Part shown: positions 19,502-29,874 of the stretch, piece after piece
Layout: each line of letters begins with the position of its first letter
Position numbering within the stretch: position 1 is the first letter of the stretch
Origin: Bernardetia sp963719525
Lineage (GTDB): Bacteria; Bacteroidota; Bacteroidia; Cytophagales; Bernardetiaceae
Assembly: GCA_963719525.1 (NCBI GenBank)
Contig: CAVRCG010000001.1
Coordinates: forward strand, 620,001 to 684,000
Length of the DNA: 64,000 nucleotides
Reading direction: 5' to 3'
The notes under the pieces: generated by a model
What the model was told of the DNA's origin: nothing
The model's input: only the letters and a program-made list of their open reading frames with translations
The model's database searches: none
Position numbers and translations under genes: made by a program

Positions 19502-19508
19502 TAGTGAT

Positions 19509-19612
19509 GTTGTTGGTGTCGCTTCGCTAAAACACCAACAACGGTAAAAAGAGGACACCAAAAACGGCGAGTGATGTTGTTAGTGTCGCTTCAATAAAAC
19601 ACCAACGAAGGC
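19509..19612. repeat. Two copies of the GTTGTTGGTG palindromic repeat between convergent genes
   Basis: A perfect copy at 19509-19544 and a diverged copy at 19576-19612 (TAGTGTCGCTTCAATAAAA centre) fill the gap between two convergent methyltransferase genes. This placement is consistent with a transcript-end role. Confidence 0.85.
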
Positions 19613-19638
19613 AAGAGAAATTTAAGTTGAAATGTAAT

Positions 19639-20307
19639 TTACTTTTTCTCAATTGTAACAATAAATTGAAAGGTAATCAAATCTCTAAAAAAGGGAAGTT
19701 TGTTCAAAACAGGAATAAAAATTTTGTCTAAAGGAGTTTTTCCTGTTTCTTTTAGACGGTAATTTCGTGCTGCAATCTTAAAAACTGAACTTTGAGGTGC
19801 TAAAGAAGGCAAATTTTTACGCATAAAAAAACGTAAATGTGTATCATCGTAAATTCCTCTACCTCTCATCGGTAATTTTTGATTTAACAAATGAAAAAAA
19901 GACTCCCAAAAACCAAAATTAGGTAGCGAAATAATAATTTTTCCGTTTATTGAAAGATGATTGTACAACTGCTCAACAACTTTCCAAGGAAAACGAATAT
20001 GTTCCAAAACATCAGCACAAATAATAGTATCAAATTCTTTGTTTTGCAAAAAATTGGGTAATGCGTTTTCATTTTCCAAATCTATCGTATAACCTTCATC
20101 AATTCTAGAACTAGCTACTTTTATGGCTTCCGAATTATAATCAATTCCTGTTACATGACTTTCTGGAAAAAGTAATTTTATAGATTCGCCCAAAGCTCCT
20201 TCATTACAACCTACATCTAATACTTTTTTAGGTGTAGAAAGTTGTTTTATAATATCTGGTCGTGTTCCTGTGTAGGCTTTTACGTTTTTTACTTTCTTGT
20301 TTTCCAT
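19639..20307 (-). CDS. Class I SAM-dependent methyltransferase
   Basis: The 222-residue protein has motif I KKVLDVGCNEGALGESIK, then VTGIDYNSEAI, FDTIICADVLEHIRFPWKVV, LSINGKIIISLPNFGFW and the block GRGIYDDTHLRFFMRKNL. That last block is characteristic of methyltransferases found in O-antigen and capsule clusters. It sits downstream of a glycosyltransferase in the same direction, 99 bp apart. The acceptor is probably a glycan or its lipid carrier, which is inference. Confidence 0.88.
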   Translation of the reverse strand: MENKKVKNVKAYTGTRPDIIKQLSTPKKVLDVGCNEGALGESIKLLFPESHVTGIDYNSEAIKVASSRIDEGYTIDLENENALPNFLQNKEFDTIICADVLEHIRFPWKVVEQLYNHLSINGKIIISLPNFGFWESFFHLLNQKLPMRGRGIYDDTHLRFFMRKNLPSLAPQSSVFKIAARNYRLKETGKTPLDKIFIPVLNKLPFFRDLITFQFIVTIEKK

Positions 20308-20406
20308 CTGAATAAATTTAGAAGTTAGATTTTAGAAGTTAGAATTTTAATTTCCAAAACAAAACACAAGATAGAATTTTGCGCTAGAAATATTTTTTTT
20401 GACTCC

Positions 20407-21372
20407 TTAATCCAAAAAATGAGAACCTTTTGTTTCACAAATCAAACGATGTTCTTTTATAGTTTTTAGATTTTTCAAGAGGCGAAGATAAGCATTCCAT
20501 TCTGCTAAAAATTCGGCAAAATTATTCTTTTGTAAATGCCTTAACGCTCTTTTTGCTGTATGAGAAAAACTTTTGGCTTTCCTATCTTGTAGTGAATAAT
20601 TAATGTTTTTGAAAAATGCTATTTGATCGGAATAAAAACGAGTAGAAAGTTGTTTTTTGCGTTCTGAAAAGGTTTTCTTTTTTTTTGTATGTCCTTTATA
20701 ACGAGCGTGATGAACATTACTTGTCGTAACAACACCCATTTTGAAATTGTGGAAAATTCGCCTGTTATTCAAATCATTATCCTCTCCATACAAAAAAAAC
20801 AACGTATCAAAGCCTCCTACTTTCTCCAAAAACTCTCGTGAAATAAGCCAAGCTGCTGCATTTGTAAAAGGAATTTCTATCAAGTCATTATCTATTATTT
20901 TACTAAAATCTTGATGAGGATTATCTTCTAAATCTGGCAACACTTCCTTTAAGTGTAAATAATGATTAGGGTCAAATTTATCTCCTTTTGTATTGACTTG
21001 CAAAGGCGACAAAATTCCGTATTCAGGATTTTCTATAGCTTTTTCTACCAAAACAGAAATAGCATTTTGAGTAAACCAAGCATCTTGATTCAATAAAAAA
21101 ACAAAGTCATAATTTCCTTTCAACGCATAGTTCATTCCAAAATTATTTCCCTTTCCAAAACCTATATTTTCATCTGATAAAACAAGAAAATGAATTTTCT
21201 CATTATTTTTCTCTAAATAATTTACTGACTCATCATTCGAACCATTATCAACTACTAATAAATCTACTTGACAAGAACCATCGGTACTACTTTTTTCAAT
21301 GCTTTCGATACAGGTGGAAAGCAATGGCATTCCATTATAAACTATGACAATAACGAGAACTTTTGTAGGCAT
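20407..21372 (-). CDS. Family 2 glycosyltransferase (rhamnosyltransferase-like)
   Basis: The 321-residue protein opens KVLVIVIVYNGMPLLSTCIES, has VDLLVVDNGSNDESV, IGFGKGNNFGMNYAL, the DxD-region FVFLLNQDAWFT, and LSPLQ..PNHY and ITNAAAWLISREFLEKVGGF with LYGEDNDLNNR. These are features of WbbL-type inverting GT2 enzymes. It is 58 bp downstream of the Wzx-like flippase, so it likely builds the repeat unit that the flippase exports. Confidence 0.88.
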   Translation of the reverse strand: MPTKVLVIVIVYNGMPLLSTCIESIEKSSTDGSCQVDLLVVDNGSNDESVNYLEKNNEKIHFLVLSDENIGFGKGNNFGMNYALKGNYDFVFLLNQDAWFTQNAISVLVEKAIENPEYGILSPLQVNTKGDKFDPNHYLHLKEVLPDLEDNPHQDFSKIIDNDLIEIPFTNAAAWLISREFLEKVGGFDTLFFLYGEDNDLNNRRIFHNFKMGVVTTSNVHHARYKGHTKKKKTFSERKKQLSTRFYSDQIAFFKNINYSLQDRKAKSFSHTAKRALRHLQKNNFAEFLAEWNAYLRLLKNLKTIKEHRLICETKGSHFLD

Positions 21373-21430
21373 TTTTGTTTGTTTACGATAGTTTGGAATT
21401 GCAAATCAGCGAAGCTAACCTATCGGCTAC

Positions 21431-22771
21431 TTAATTTTTCTTTCTTTTTTCCTCCAAATAAGTCTGTATAAACTGATTTATTCGAAAGGGAAATGTAAAA
21501 ATACGAATTTGGTAAATAACTAACTGAATTAATTTTTTGTGAAACAAATTGCTTACCGTATAAACGACAAAGTAAGAAATAACGGTCGCCCAAGCTGCGC
21601 CTTTTATTCCATAAATCGGTAGAAGAAACCAGTTTAGAGTAATATTCAGAATTGCACCTAAGAGTGTTCTAAAAAAAACAATCTTTTCTAACTTTTCGGC
21701 ATAAATCCATTTTCCACTTGCAGCACCAATCGAAACAAAAAATCCTCCTATAATATGAATGGTCAGAATATCAGCAGAAGGAGCATATTCTTTTCCATAA
21801 GCTAACAGAATAATCCAATCACTAAACAAAAAACAAAACAGAGCTACAAAAATAGCAAACCACCCCAAAACATCAAAAAGTTGTTGTAATCGTAACTGAT
21901 AACGCTCTTCATCATTTGCCTTTGCATGTAAAATAGCAGGAAAAACAGATGCACAAATAGAAAGAGGAACAAAATACCACATTTCACTCAATCGAACGGC
22001 AGCAGCATAGTAGCCATTTTGAGCATCGCTTTGAAGTATTTTTTCAATCATTACTTGATCGATACGCATATAAATACTCATCAGTCCATTACTGATAAGA
22101 AGAGGTAAAGCAGTCAGGATAAGACGTTTGGCGACAATTTTATCATATTTCCAGCTAAAAATATCTTTTGATTCTAATTGATAACCTACTACTAATCCAA
22201 TTACTAAAATTATATTCTCTAGTGCTAAAGCAATCGCAAAATAAATCAAAGGAAGCTCAAGAAATATAAAAATTAATTTCAAAATTGCACCTAAAGAAAG
22301 GGAGATTAAAAAAGCTTTTACCTTTCTATCCGAAATTACTTTCGCTTGAAAATAATAGATTACAATATCAAAGGAATTGAAAAAATAACCAAAGGAAATA
22401 ATACCGATTATCCAACGAGTTTCAATGTCTTGTTCATAGAGAAAAATATAACAAAGCATAGAAACCAAAAACAATGCTCCACCAAAAAGACGAAGAATTA
22501 AAGCCGTTCCTAATATTTTCTGTTGAAGTTTGAAGTCCGTTATGAGTTCCCTCGTAATGACTTCTGTAATACCCAAAAAAGCAAGTGTATTGAACAAAAT
22601 AACTGCACTTTGAGCATAATTAAGAATTCCAAAACGCTCTGCACCCAAATAACGAGCAACATAAAGACCTACAAAAACACCAGAAACGATTTGAAGTAAT
22701 TTTTCTATGATGAGCCAATTTGTATTTTTGGCATATTTTAGAAAGTGTGTTTTATTAAAAATTTTAGGCAT
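21431..22771 (-). CDS. Wzx-like polysaccharide flippase (MOP/MATE superfamily)
   Basis: The 446-residue protein has 12 or more hydrophobic segments and the N-terminal motif NWLIIEKLLQIVSGVFVGLYVARYLGAERFGILNYAQ, typical of O-antigen flippases (split: VARYLGAERFGILNYAQSAV). It also has the mid-protein AVRLSEMWYFVPLSICASVFPA. It moves undecaprenyl-linked repeat units from the cytoplasmic to the periplasmic face. Its neighbours are glycosyltransferases and methyltransferases of a surface polysaccharide pathway; no polymerase is seen here. Confidence 0.9.
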   Translation of the reverse strand: MPKIFNKTHFLKYAKNTNWLIIEKLLQIVSGVFVGLYVARYLGAERFGILNYAQSAVILFNTLAFLGITEVITRELITDFKLQQKILGTALILRLFGGALFLVSMLCYIFLYEQDIETRWIIGIISFGYFFNSFDIVIYYFQAKVISDRKVKAFLISLSLGAILKLIFIFLELPLIYFAIALALENIILVIGLVVGYQLESKDIFSWKYDKIVAKRLILTALPLLISNGLMSIYMRIDQVMIEKILQSDAQNGYYAAAVRLSEMWYFVPLSICASVFPAILHAKANDEERYQLRLQQLFDVLGWFAIFVALFCFLFSDWIILLAYGKEYAPSADILTIHIIGGFFVSIGAASGKWIYAEKLEKIVFFRTLLGAILNITLNWFLLPIYGIKGAAWATVISYFVVYTVSNLFHKKLIQLVIYQIRIFTFPFRINQFIQTYLEEKRKKN

Positions 22772-22807
22772 TAATCAAACTTATATTTTCCCTGTTTTTT
22801 CTTACTT

Positions 22808-25800
22808 TTATTCCTTTATAACGTGAATCCATAATTTGACTTCACTATCCGAACAGGCATCATAAGCAATTACAAAGTACATTCCACTAGACAAATTATC
22901 GGCATTCCAATCGTGCTTATAATTATCAGATTGATATACTTTTTCCTCCCAACGAGAATAAATAGTCAGTTTTGCATTATCGGTAGGGAATACAAATGTA
23001 TCATTAAATCCGTCATTATTTGGTGTGATTACATTCGTAACATCTTCTTCTGTAAGTGTCGGATTGACGGCTTTTACTTCTGTTGAATCTTCAAACTGGC
23101 AACCTTGTTCAGTAGTTAGAGTAATTTTATAGATACCTTCTTGATTGATTACTATTGTTTGTTCGTTTGAAGTTTCTCCATTTGGAAATGTCCACAAATA
23201 GGTTACAAAAATGTCTTCAATATCATCTTTTAAAGTTAGTTCAATAGATTGATTAATACATTTTAGTTCGTAATTATCATCAAGTAAATCTAATTCTGTT
23301 TGTGTAAACTGAACATTTACCGAATCTATAAATTTACAACCAGCACTATTTTGAACTTCAATTAAGTAAAGTCCTTTTAAAGAAGTAGATATATTTTGAA
23401 GGTTTGAAGTCGTTCCATTTGGCAATGTCCATAAATAAGAAACATATCCATCTGTCGCAGAAATAATTTGAGTAGTTCCACAAGGCAAAGCAAGCACATC
23501 AATAGTTAAATTAGCCTCTATTACCTTTTCATCAATTACTACATTTGTTGAATCTGTAAAACTACAACCGTCTGAATTTTGAACTTGTAATATATAATTT
23601 CCTGCTACGCTTGCTGTAATATTTTGAGTGGTTAATGTTGTACCATTTGGCAAAGTCCATAAATAAGAAGTATAGCCTGTTGGTGCTGATAAAGTTACAG
23701 TTCCTTCGCAAGGCAAACTAAAACTATCAATTATCAAATCAGTAGGCGCATTATCTCCATCAATTATGACAACCGTTTCATCTGTAAAACTACAACCGTC
23801 TGAATTTTGAACTTGTAATGTATAATCTCCTGCTACGTTTGCTGTAATATTTTGAGTGGTTAATGTTGTACCATTTGGCAAAGTCCATAAATAAGAAGTG
23901 TAGCCTGCTGGTGCTGATAAAGTTACTGTTCCTTCGCAAGGCAAACTAAAACTATCAATTATCAAATCAGTAGGCGCATTATCTCCATCGATTATGACAA
24001 CCGTTTCATCTGTAAAACTACAACCGTCTGAATTTTGAACTTGTAATGTATAATCTCCTGCTACGCTTGCTGTAATAGTTTGAGTGGTTAATGTTGTACC
24101 ATTTGGCAAAGTCCATAAATAAGAAGTGTAGCCTGCTGGTGCTGATAAAGTTACTGTTCCATTACACGGTAAAGTTGAAGTTGTTGGAATTAAATCTAAT
24201 GCTGTTGGTGTCGTACTCAAAACTACATTTGTTGCATCTGTAAAATTACAACCAGAAGCGTTTTGAACTTGTAATGTATAATTTCCTGCTACGCTCGCTG
24301 TGATATTTTGATTTGTCGAAGTTGTACCATTTGGAAGTGTCCATAAATAAGAAGTGTAGCCTGTTGGTGCTGATAAAATTACAGTTCCATTACACGGTAA
24401 AGTTGAAGTAGTGGGAACTAAATCTAATGTTGTTGGTGTCGTACTCAAAACTACATTTGTTGCATCTGTAAAATTACATCCAGAAGCATTTTGAACTTGT
24501 AAAGAATAATTTCCTGCTACGTTTGCTGTAATAGTTTGAGTGGTTAATGTTGTACCATTTGGCAAAGTCCATAAATATGAAGTATAACCTGTTGGTGCTG
24601 ATAAAGTTACTGTTCCATTACACGGTAAAGTTGAAGTTGTTGGTACTAAATCTAAGGCTGTTGGTGTCGTACTCAAAACTACATTTGTTACGTCTGTAAA
24701 TCTACAACCAGAAGCATTTTGAACTTGTAATGTATAATTTCCTGCTACGCTTGCTGTAATAGTTTGAGTGGTTAATGTTGTACCATTTGGCAAAGTCCAT
24801 AAATAAGAAGTGTAGCCTGTTGGTGCTGATAAAGTAATTGTTCCACTACAAGGTAAAGTTGAAGTTGTTGGAATTAAATCTAATGCTGTTGGTGTCGTAC
24901 TCAAAACTACATTTGTTGCATCGGTAAATCTACATCCAGAAGCGTTTTGAACTTGTAATGTATAATTTCCTGCTACGCTTGCTGTAATGTTTTGATTTGT
25001 AGAAGTTGTACCGTTTGGCAAAGTCCATAAATAAGAAGTATAGCCTGCTGGTGCTGATAAAGTTACTGTTCCATTACACGGTAAAGTCGAGGTTGTTGGT
25101 ACTAAATCTAAGGCTGTTGGTGTCGTACTCAAAACTACATTTGTCGCATCGGTAAATCTACAACCAGAAGCATTTTGAACTTGTAATGTATAATCTCCTG
25201 CTACGTTTGCTGTAATAGTTTGAGTGGTTAATGTTGTACCATTTGGCAAAGTCCATAAATAAGAAGTGTAGCCTGTTGGTGCTGATAAAGTTACTGTTCC
25301 ATTACACGGTAAAGTCGAAGTAGTAGGAACTAAATCTAATGTTGTTGGTGTCGTACTCAAAACTACATTTGTTGCATCTGTAAAATTACAACCAGAAGCG
25401 TTTTGAACTTGTAATGTATAATTTCCTGCTACGCTTGCTGTAATGTTTTGATTTGTCGAAGTTGTACCATTTGGCAAAGTCCATAAATAAGAAGTGTAGC
25501 CTGCTGGTGCTGATAAAGTTACCGTTCCATTACACGGTAAAGTCGAAGTAGTGGGAACTAAATCTAATGCTGTCGGAACTGCTAAAGTTACCGTAGTTTG
25601 AGTAAAAAAATCACAATTACTAGCGTTTCTTGCTCTCAATCTATATAAACCTGCTTGTGAAGCTGTAATAGTTCTGGTAGTTAATGTTGTTCCATTTGGT
25701 AGAGTCCATAAATAAGAAGTATAGCCTGTTGGTGCTGATAAAGTGGTACTAGTTGCAGAACACGGAATTGTAGTAATTCCAGAAATAGACACCGAACCAA

Positions 25801-27139
25801 CGCAACACGTAGAATTTTTAGTTAGATTAATAGAACCTGTGTTTATAGTAGTTCCATTTCCCAAAGTAACAGAAGGAGTATTGAATGTAATATTACTTAC
25901 CGTTCCTGTTATATTTCCAATAGTTTCTGTAAAATTGGTTTGATTGCATTGCTGACTTGTAGCGTTTTCCATTTTTACTACATAAATATCATTTTGTCCT
26001 GCTCCAAAACTGCTTGTACGCCCTACAAGTACAATTCCATTTCCATCATTAGTAAGGATTACACTTCTGGCTTCTTCAAATCCAGTTCCTCCAAAGGCTT
26101 TACTCCACAAATAATTTCCATTTATGTCTGTACATAAAGCTAACATATCTCTATCTCCTCCTCCAACAGATGAAGTATAACCTACAAAATAAAGTTTGCT
26201 TTTATCAGCCGTAATAGCAGCATAAAATACTCTTTCTAAACCTGTTCTTCCGAATTTTTTTCGTTGCGTAATTGTTCCGTCTTGCTGAACGGTACAAAAA
26301 GCCATATCCAAATCCGAGCTTGGACTTCTATGACTTCCTGCCACAATCGTTTCGGTAGCAGAAATAGGCAAAATTACTCTAAATTCATCATTATCAGATT
26401 GACCAAAATGTTTTGCCCAAACTTGATTTCCATTTCCATCTATACACGTAATCGCATTGTCATATCTAGTACCTAACGTTCCAGAAGCAACTCCACCATA
26501 CGCTGTTGGTAAAATAAAATTTCCGTTTTGAGTTTGTCTAATTCCTATAAAGTATTGATTTATAGTTCCTCCATTTGAACCACCAGCGTAATACGTTTTG
26601 CTCCAAATTATATCTCCTGTAGAGGTAAGTCGCAAAACCAAACCCGTTCTATCATTTGTACCTGAATCAAAAGCTAAATATCCAGTTATCATATATTCGC
26701 CGTTTGCTAGTTGTAAAGCATAGGTAGCAACTGCATAATTTGAATACGTATATGTTTTCTGCCATTGAACAATTCCACTATTATTTGTTTTAATAAGTAG
26801 TATTTTCTGAACAGAACTAGAACTCGGTGCAGTGGTAGCAGATATCAAAAAACCGTTATCGTTTGTTTTGGTAAGATGCCAAGCAGCCTCATGTGTGTTA
26901 GCTGTTCCGTAAGTACGCTGCCAAACTAACTCTCCATTTTCATCTATTTTTGAAAGGTATAAATCTCCCCTTCCACTTACTGTAACATCGCCCAAGATTA
27001 CATATCCATCTGTTACTGCTAGAGCTGCAATTCCTTCTTGATTTCCAGCTAATCCGTATGTATTTTGAAAGGATTGTGCTGAAAGAGTAGAAGAAACCAT
27101 TAAACCACAAATCAATAAAGTAAAGTACATATTTTTCAT
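22808..27139 (-). CDS. Giant secreted repeat protein with a type IX secretion C-terminal domain
   Basis: The 1443-residue protein has a signal peptide (LLICGLMVSSTLSAQSF). An N-terminal region of about 390 residues follows, built of delta-60/propeller-like units (GNQVWAKHFGQSDNDEF, LYLSKIDENGELVWQRTYG). Next come about twelve tandem Ig-like modules (TLPCNGTVTLSAPTGYTSYL, then WTLPNGTT and LQVQNASGC) with paired cysteines. The C terminus VITPNNDGFNDTFVFP plus IYSRWEEKVYQSDNYKHDW is the 'gliding motility-associated' type B sorting domain. It should be exported by the type IX system and anchored or shed as an adhesin. A shorter paralogue follows directly upstream. Confidence 0.9.
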   Translation of the reverse strand: MKNMYFTLLICGLMVSSTLSAQSFQNTYGLAGNQEGIAALAVTDGYVILGDVTVSGRGDLYLSKIDENGELVWQRTYGTANTHEAAWHLTKTNDNGFLISATTAPSSSSVQKILLIKTNNSGIVQWQKTYTYSNYAVATYALQLANGEYMITGYLAFDSGTNDRTGLVLRLTSTGDIIWSKTYYAGGSNGGTINQYFIGIRQTQNGNFILPTAYGGVASGTLGTRYDNAITCIDGNGNQVWAKHFGQSDNDEFRVILPISATETIVAGSHRSPSSDLDMAFCTVQQDGTITQRKKFGRTGLERVFYAAITADKSKLYFVGYTSSVGGGDRDMLALCTDINGNYLWSKAFGGTGFEEARSVILTNDGNGIVLVGRTSSFGAGQNDIYVVKMENATSQQCNQTNFTETIGNITGTVSNITFNTPSVTLGNGTTINTGSINLTKNSTCCVGSVSISGITTIPCSATSTTLSAPTGYTSYLWTLPNGTTLTTRTITASQAGLYRLRARNASNCDFFTQTTVTLAVPTALDLVPTTSTLPCNGTVTLSAPAGYTSYLWTLPNGTTSTNQNITASVAGNYTLQVQNASGCNFTDATNVVLSTTPTTLDLVPTTSTLPCNGTVTLSAPTGYTSYLWTLPNGTTLTTQTITANVAGDYTLQVQNASGCRFTDATNVVLSTTPTALDLVPTTSTLPCNGTVTLSAPAGYTSYLWTLPNGTTSTNQNITASVAGNYTLQVQNASGCRFTDATNVVLSTTPTALDLIPTTSTLPCSGTITLSAPTGYTSYLWTLPNGTTLTTQTITASVAGNYTLQVQNASGCRFTDVTNVVLSTTPTALDLVPTTSTLPCNGTVTLSAPTGYTSYLWTLPNGTTLTTQTITANVAGNYSLQVQNASGCNFTDATNVVLSTTPTTLDLVPTTSTLPCNGTVILSAPTGYTSYLWTLPNGTTSTNQNITASVAGNYTLQVQNASGCNFTDATNVVLSTTPTALDLIPTTSTLPCNGTVTLSAPAGYTSYLWTLPNGTTLTTQTITASVAGDYTLQVQNSDGCSFTDETVVIIDGDNAPTDLIIDSFSLPCEGTVTLSAPAGYTSYLWTLPNGTTLTTQNITANVAGDYTLQVQNSDGCSFTDETVVIIDGDNAPTDLIIDSFSLPCEGTVTLSAPTGYTSYLWTLPNGTTLTTQNITASVAGNYILQVQNSDGCSFTDSTNVVIDEKVIEANLTIDVLALPCGTTQIISATDGYVSYLWTLPNGTTSNLQNISTSLKGLYLIEVQNSAGCKFIDSVNVQFTQTELDLLDDNYELKCINQSIELTLKDDIEDIFVTYLWTFPNGETSNEQTIVINQEGIYKITLTTEQGCQFEDSTEVKAVNPTLTEEDVTNVITPNNDGFNDTFVFPTDNAKLTIYSRWEEKVYQSDNYKHDWNADNLSSGMYFVIAYDACSDSEVKLWIHVIKE
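23050..25795. repeat. About twelve tandem coding repeats of roughly 228 bp
   Basis: The Ig-like modules repeat with a 228-bp (76-codon) period. For example, the CAGAAGC(G/A)TTTTGAACTTG block recurs at 24253 and 24481. The central copies (about 24170-25560) are nearly identical in DNA, and the outer copies are diverged. This pattern is expected from recent unequal recombination, and assembly of the copy number deserves caution. Confidence 0.85.
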
Positions 27140-27252
27140 AACTCTTTCAAATAATCTAGATAAATAAAATTAAATCTAATTAAAAATAATCCACAAAATT
27201 AATGAAACATTCTTTAGTTCTATGGATTTATGATATTATTTTAGAATAAAAA

Positions 27253-28917
27253 TTATTTCCTTACATCTACCCAAAATTTCAATTCCTGACCTGTACACGA
27301 AATAGTAAGTGCAGCATAATACGTTCCACTAGATAATTTTTTGGCATTCCAATCATTTTTATAATTATCTGACTGAAATACTTTTTCTCCCCATCTGTTA
27401 AAAATAGATAAAGTAGCAGTTGTGCCTTCTCTTAGAGGAAGAACTAAATAATCATTTTTTCCATCACCATTTGGAGTAATAATATTAGGCAAATTCGCCT
27501 CATCTATAAACTCTTGCAAGCAGCACAAACTTTTACTATCAAACGTAACTTCGTTTTGCATCATCAAATTACCAGTTCCAAAAGAAGGAGTATATTCATT
27601 AAACGAAAAATCTTTTACTTCTAAATCTAATAAAGTAGTAAAATCTTGCACTTCATTTGTATTACAACTACTTGTAACTTCTTCTTTTTTCTCATCAAAA
27701 TTCATTCGAACTATATACACATCTTCATTACCGAAGCCGAAACTTTTGGTTTTTCCTACTAAAATAAATCCTTTTTCGTCGTTGGTAAGAATCGCACAGT
27801 TCAAAACATCATCGTTTTGCCCTCCGAAAGTCTGACTTTTTATATATTTTCCCTTTGAATCTATTATCAAAGCTATTCCGTCGTCATTTCCATTTCCAAA
27901 AGAATTTGTAGAACCGACAAGCAAGTGATAATTTTCGTTTTTGGTAGAAGCAATACTAAAAATACGCTCAAAACCATTTTTACCGAAATAAGTAATATCT
28001 TCAAAATTTCCTCTTTGGTTTAGAAAGGAAAAAACCATATTATAATTAGTTGCCGAAGTACGATAGCCACCTGCTGCAATGAATTTATTTCCTTTTGAAG
28101 GCGCAATCGCACCAAAAGCATCATTATATTCTTTTCCAAAATGTTTTCCCCAAATCAGTTTTCCGTCTTCATCAATGCACGTAACGGCATTATCATAAAG
28201 TCCATTAGGTGTATAATTTCAACTTCCTAGAGGTGTAGCAATCATAAAATTACCGTTTCTTGTAGCTGTTGCTTGTAAAAAATATTCATTTCCACTATCA
28301 TACGCCTTTGCCCAAATAATCTCTCCTCTTTCCGACAAGCGCATCGCCATTGCATCTCTCGTATTTGTACTCATATCAAAAGCAAAATATCCAGTAATTA
28401 AGAAATCGCCATTTTTCATAAGCAAAGCACTTGTCGGAACATTGTAGGCTTGATGAGTATAGACTTTTTGCCAAATTAGATTTCCATTTTTATCCACTTT
28501 CAAAAACAAACTTTGCTGATTTGTAGGGTTTCTAGAAGAAGGACTCTCAGTAGTTGCACAAATCAGAATATTATCATCTTTCGTTTTTATCATATCCCAA
28601 GCTACTTCATTTTGCTCGTTACCATATTTTTGTGTCCAGATAAGATTTCCAGTTTCATCTATTTTCATCAAAAAAAGGTTTGAGTTAGCATCAAAACTTG
28701 TTGTCGTTCCCAAGATAAGATAGCCACCTTCGACAGACAAAATTGTTTTCGCTTCTTCGTTTTGAGCCATTCCATAGACGTGTTCGAAGGGAGCGAGTGA
28801 ATTCAAATTTTGCGAAAATACTGAATTAGAAAAATTGAGAAATAGTACGAATAAAAGAGCAAAGATTATTTTGTTTCTGTGTAAGCTCTTTTTTAGCAAA
28901 AATTTAACTGGTATCAT
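27253..28917 (-). pseudogene. Secreted propeller-like protein with type IX C-terminal domain, interrupted by one in-frame TGA
   Basis: This is a shorter paralogue of the 1443-residue neighbour. The start at 28917 gives a good signal peptide (KIIFALLFVLFLNFSNSVFS). Propeller-like repeats follow (YLILGTTTSFDANSNLFLMK). The frame hits TGA at 28219-28221 after ATPLGS, then continues unbroken in the same frame (NYTPNGLYDNAVTCIDEDG) to the sorting domain LPNIITPNGDGKNDYLVLP and the stop at 27253. The paralogue reads through the equivalent position (GGVASGTLGTRYDN), so the break is a single substitution in an otherwise intact gene. Glycine (GGA) is the natural original residue. Confidence 0.85.
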
Positions 28918-28998
28918 ATGATTTTTTGTTTTTTGTAAGAAGGAAATTGCTAAAAAATAATGAGAAATGAAAATTGAATTCTCAAAATACAACCGTTT

Positions 28999-29475
28999 TT
29001 ATTTTTTATTATTGTCTTCTTTCATTTCACGCTTTCGCATCGGCATCGCATCAATAGTTTCAAAAAGTTTTTTGATTGTCAAAATTTCGTTTTCTACTTT
29101 TAGTTTCGTAGTTCCATCTTTTCCTACTAAGAAAACAGCTAAGTTGTCTACATCTTTTGTTGAAAACCAAATATTAAATTGTTCTTTTATTTCCTCAATT
29201 TGAGAACGAGGAATAAAGTTCTTTTTAGGTGTAATTCCTTTCTTGTATTCCTTATTTTCATGAATTTGAAATATAACTAAGTCTCTTTCTTTTAAACCTT
29301 CTCTATTTTGATAGAAGAGTTGCATCTGTTTTTGAAATAAATTATTTTCAGAGTTATAATAGACAATCAGAATGCGATTCTTCCATTTATAATCAGAAAG
29401 CAAATCTGTTTTGTTCTCCATAAATTTACAGGATAAAAGAAGTAAAATTAGTACAATATAGGTAGGTAGTTTCAT
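28999..29475 (-). CDS. DUF4174 lipoprotein
   Basis: The 158-residue protein has a short lipoprotein signal (IVLILLLLSCKF). A DUF4174 domain of thioredoxin-like shape follows: LSDYKWKNRILIVYYNSENN, GLKERDLVIFQIHENKEY and DVDNLAVFLVGKDGTTKLK. The domain's function is not known. It ends 82 bp upstream of the start of the broken propeller-like gene and runs in the same direction. Confidence 0.75.
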   Translation of the reverse strand: MKLPTYIVLILLLLSCKFMENKTDLLSDYKWKNRILIVYYNSENNLFQKQMQLFYQNREGLKERDLVIFQIHENKEYKKGITPKKNFIPRSQIEEIKEQFNIWFSTKDVDNLAVFLVGKDGTTKLKVENEILTIKKLFETIDAMPMRKREMKEDNNKK

Positions 29476-29669
29476 AATTCTATCAACTTCAAACTTTCGT
29501 TCTTGTTTTGATGTAGTACCTGCTTTGGAGCAATTTCATTAAGTTAAGAATTTAGTCGGTTTGTGTTTTCTAAAAACAAAATTTTATTTTGCAAAACTAG
29601 CAATTCTTCGAAGAATAATTAACTTTACCGTTGCTCGTATACCTACGAGCGACATGAAAAAAATCACAT

Positions 29670-29706
29670 AAAAAAAGCCCTTACAAAAGTGTAAAGGCTT
29701 TTTTCT
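29670..29706. terminator. Bidirectional intrinsic terminator beyond tRNA-Asn
   Basis: A stem of AAAAAAGCC...TTACA with TGTAA..GGCTTTTTT and an AAAG loop lies about 95 bp past the tRNA 3' end. A second hairpin (GTTGCTCGTA / TACGAGCGAC) lies just before it at about 29630-29653. Confidence 0.75.
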
Positions 29707-29800
29707 ATCTTTCAATTATGAAAATCTCAAAGTATCAGAACTACTAAAAAGCAAAAGATAAAAATCTAAAACTACCAAATAATAATCTGTTAAGATTTTG

Positions 29801-29874
29801 CTCCTTCTCTTGGGCTCGAACCAAGGACCCTCTGATTAACAGTCAGATGCTCTAACCAGCTGAGCTAAGAAGGA
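29801..29874 (-). tRNA. tRNA-Asn (anticodon GTT)
   Basis: The reverse complement folds as a cloverleaf. The acceptor TCCTTCT (29874-29868) pairs with AGAAGGA, the D-arm is AGCTCAGCTGGTTAGAGC-like, the anticodon arm is CTGACTGTTAATCAG with GTT in the loop, and the T-arm contains GGTTCGAGCC. The discriminator base is G and CCA is not encoded. Confidence 0.95.

Noticed and set aside
23050..25795. CRISPR-like or satellite array
   Set aside because: The 228-bp units are in frame inside a large open reading frame and encode Ig-like modules.
29620..29710. Additional small RNA gene next to tRNA-Asn
   Set aside because: Only two hairpins are visible, one a clear terminator. Nothing supports an independent RNA.
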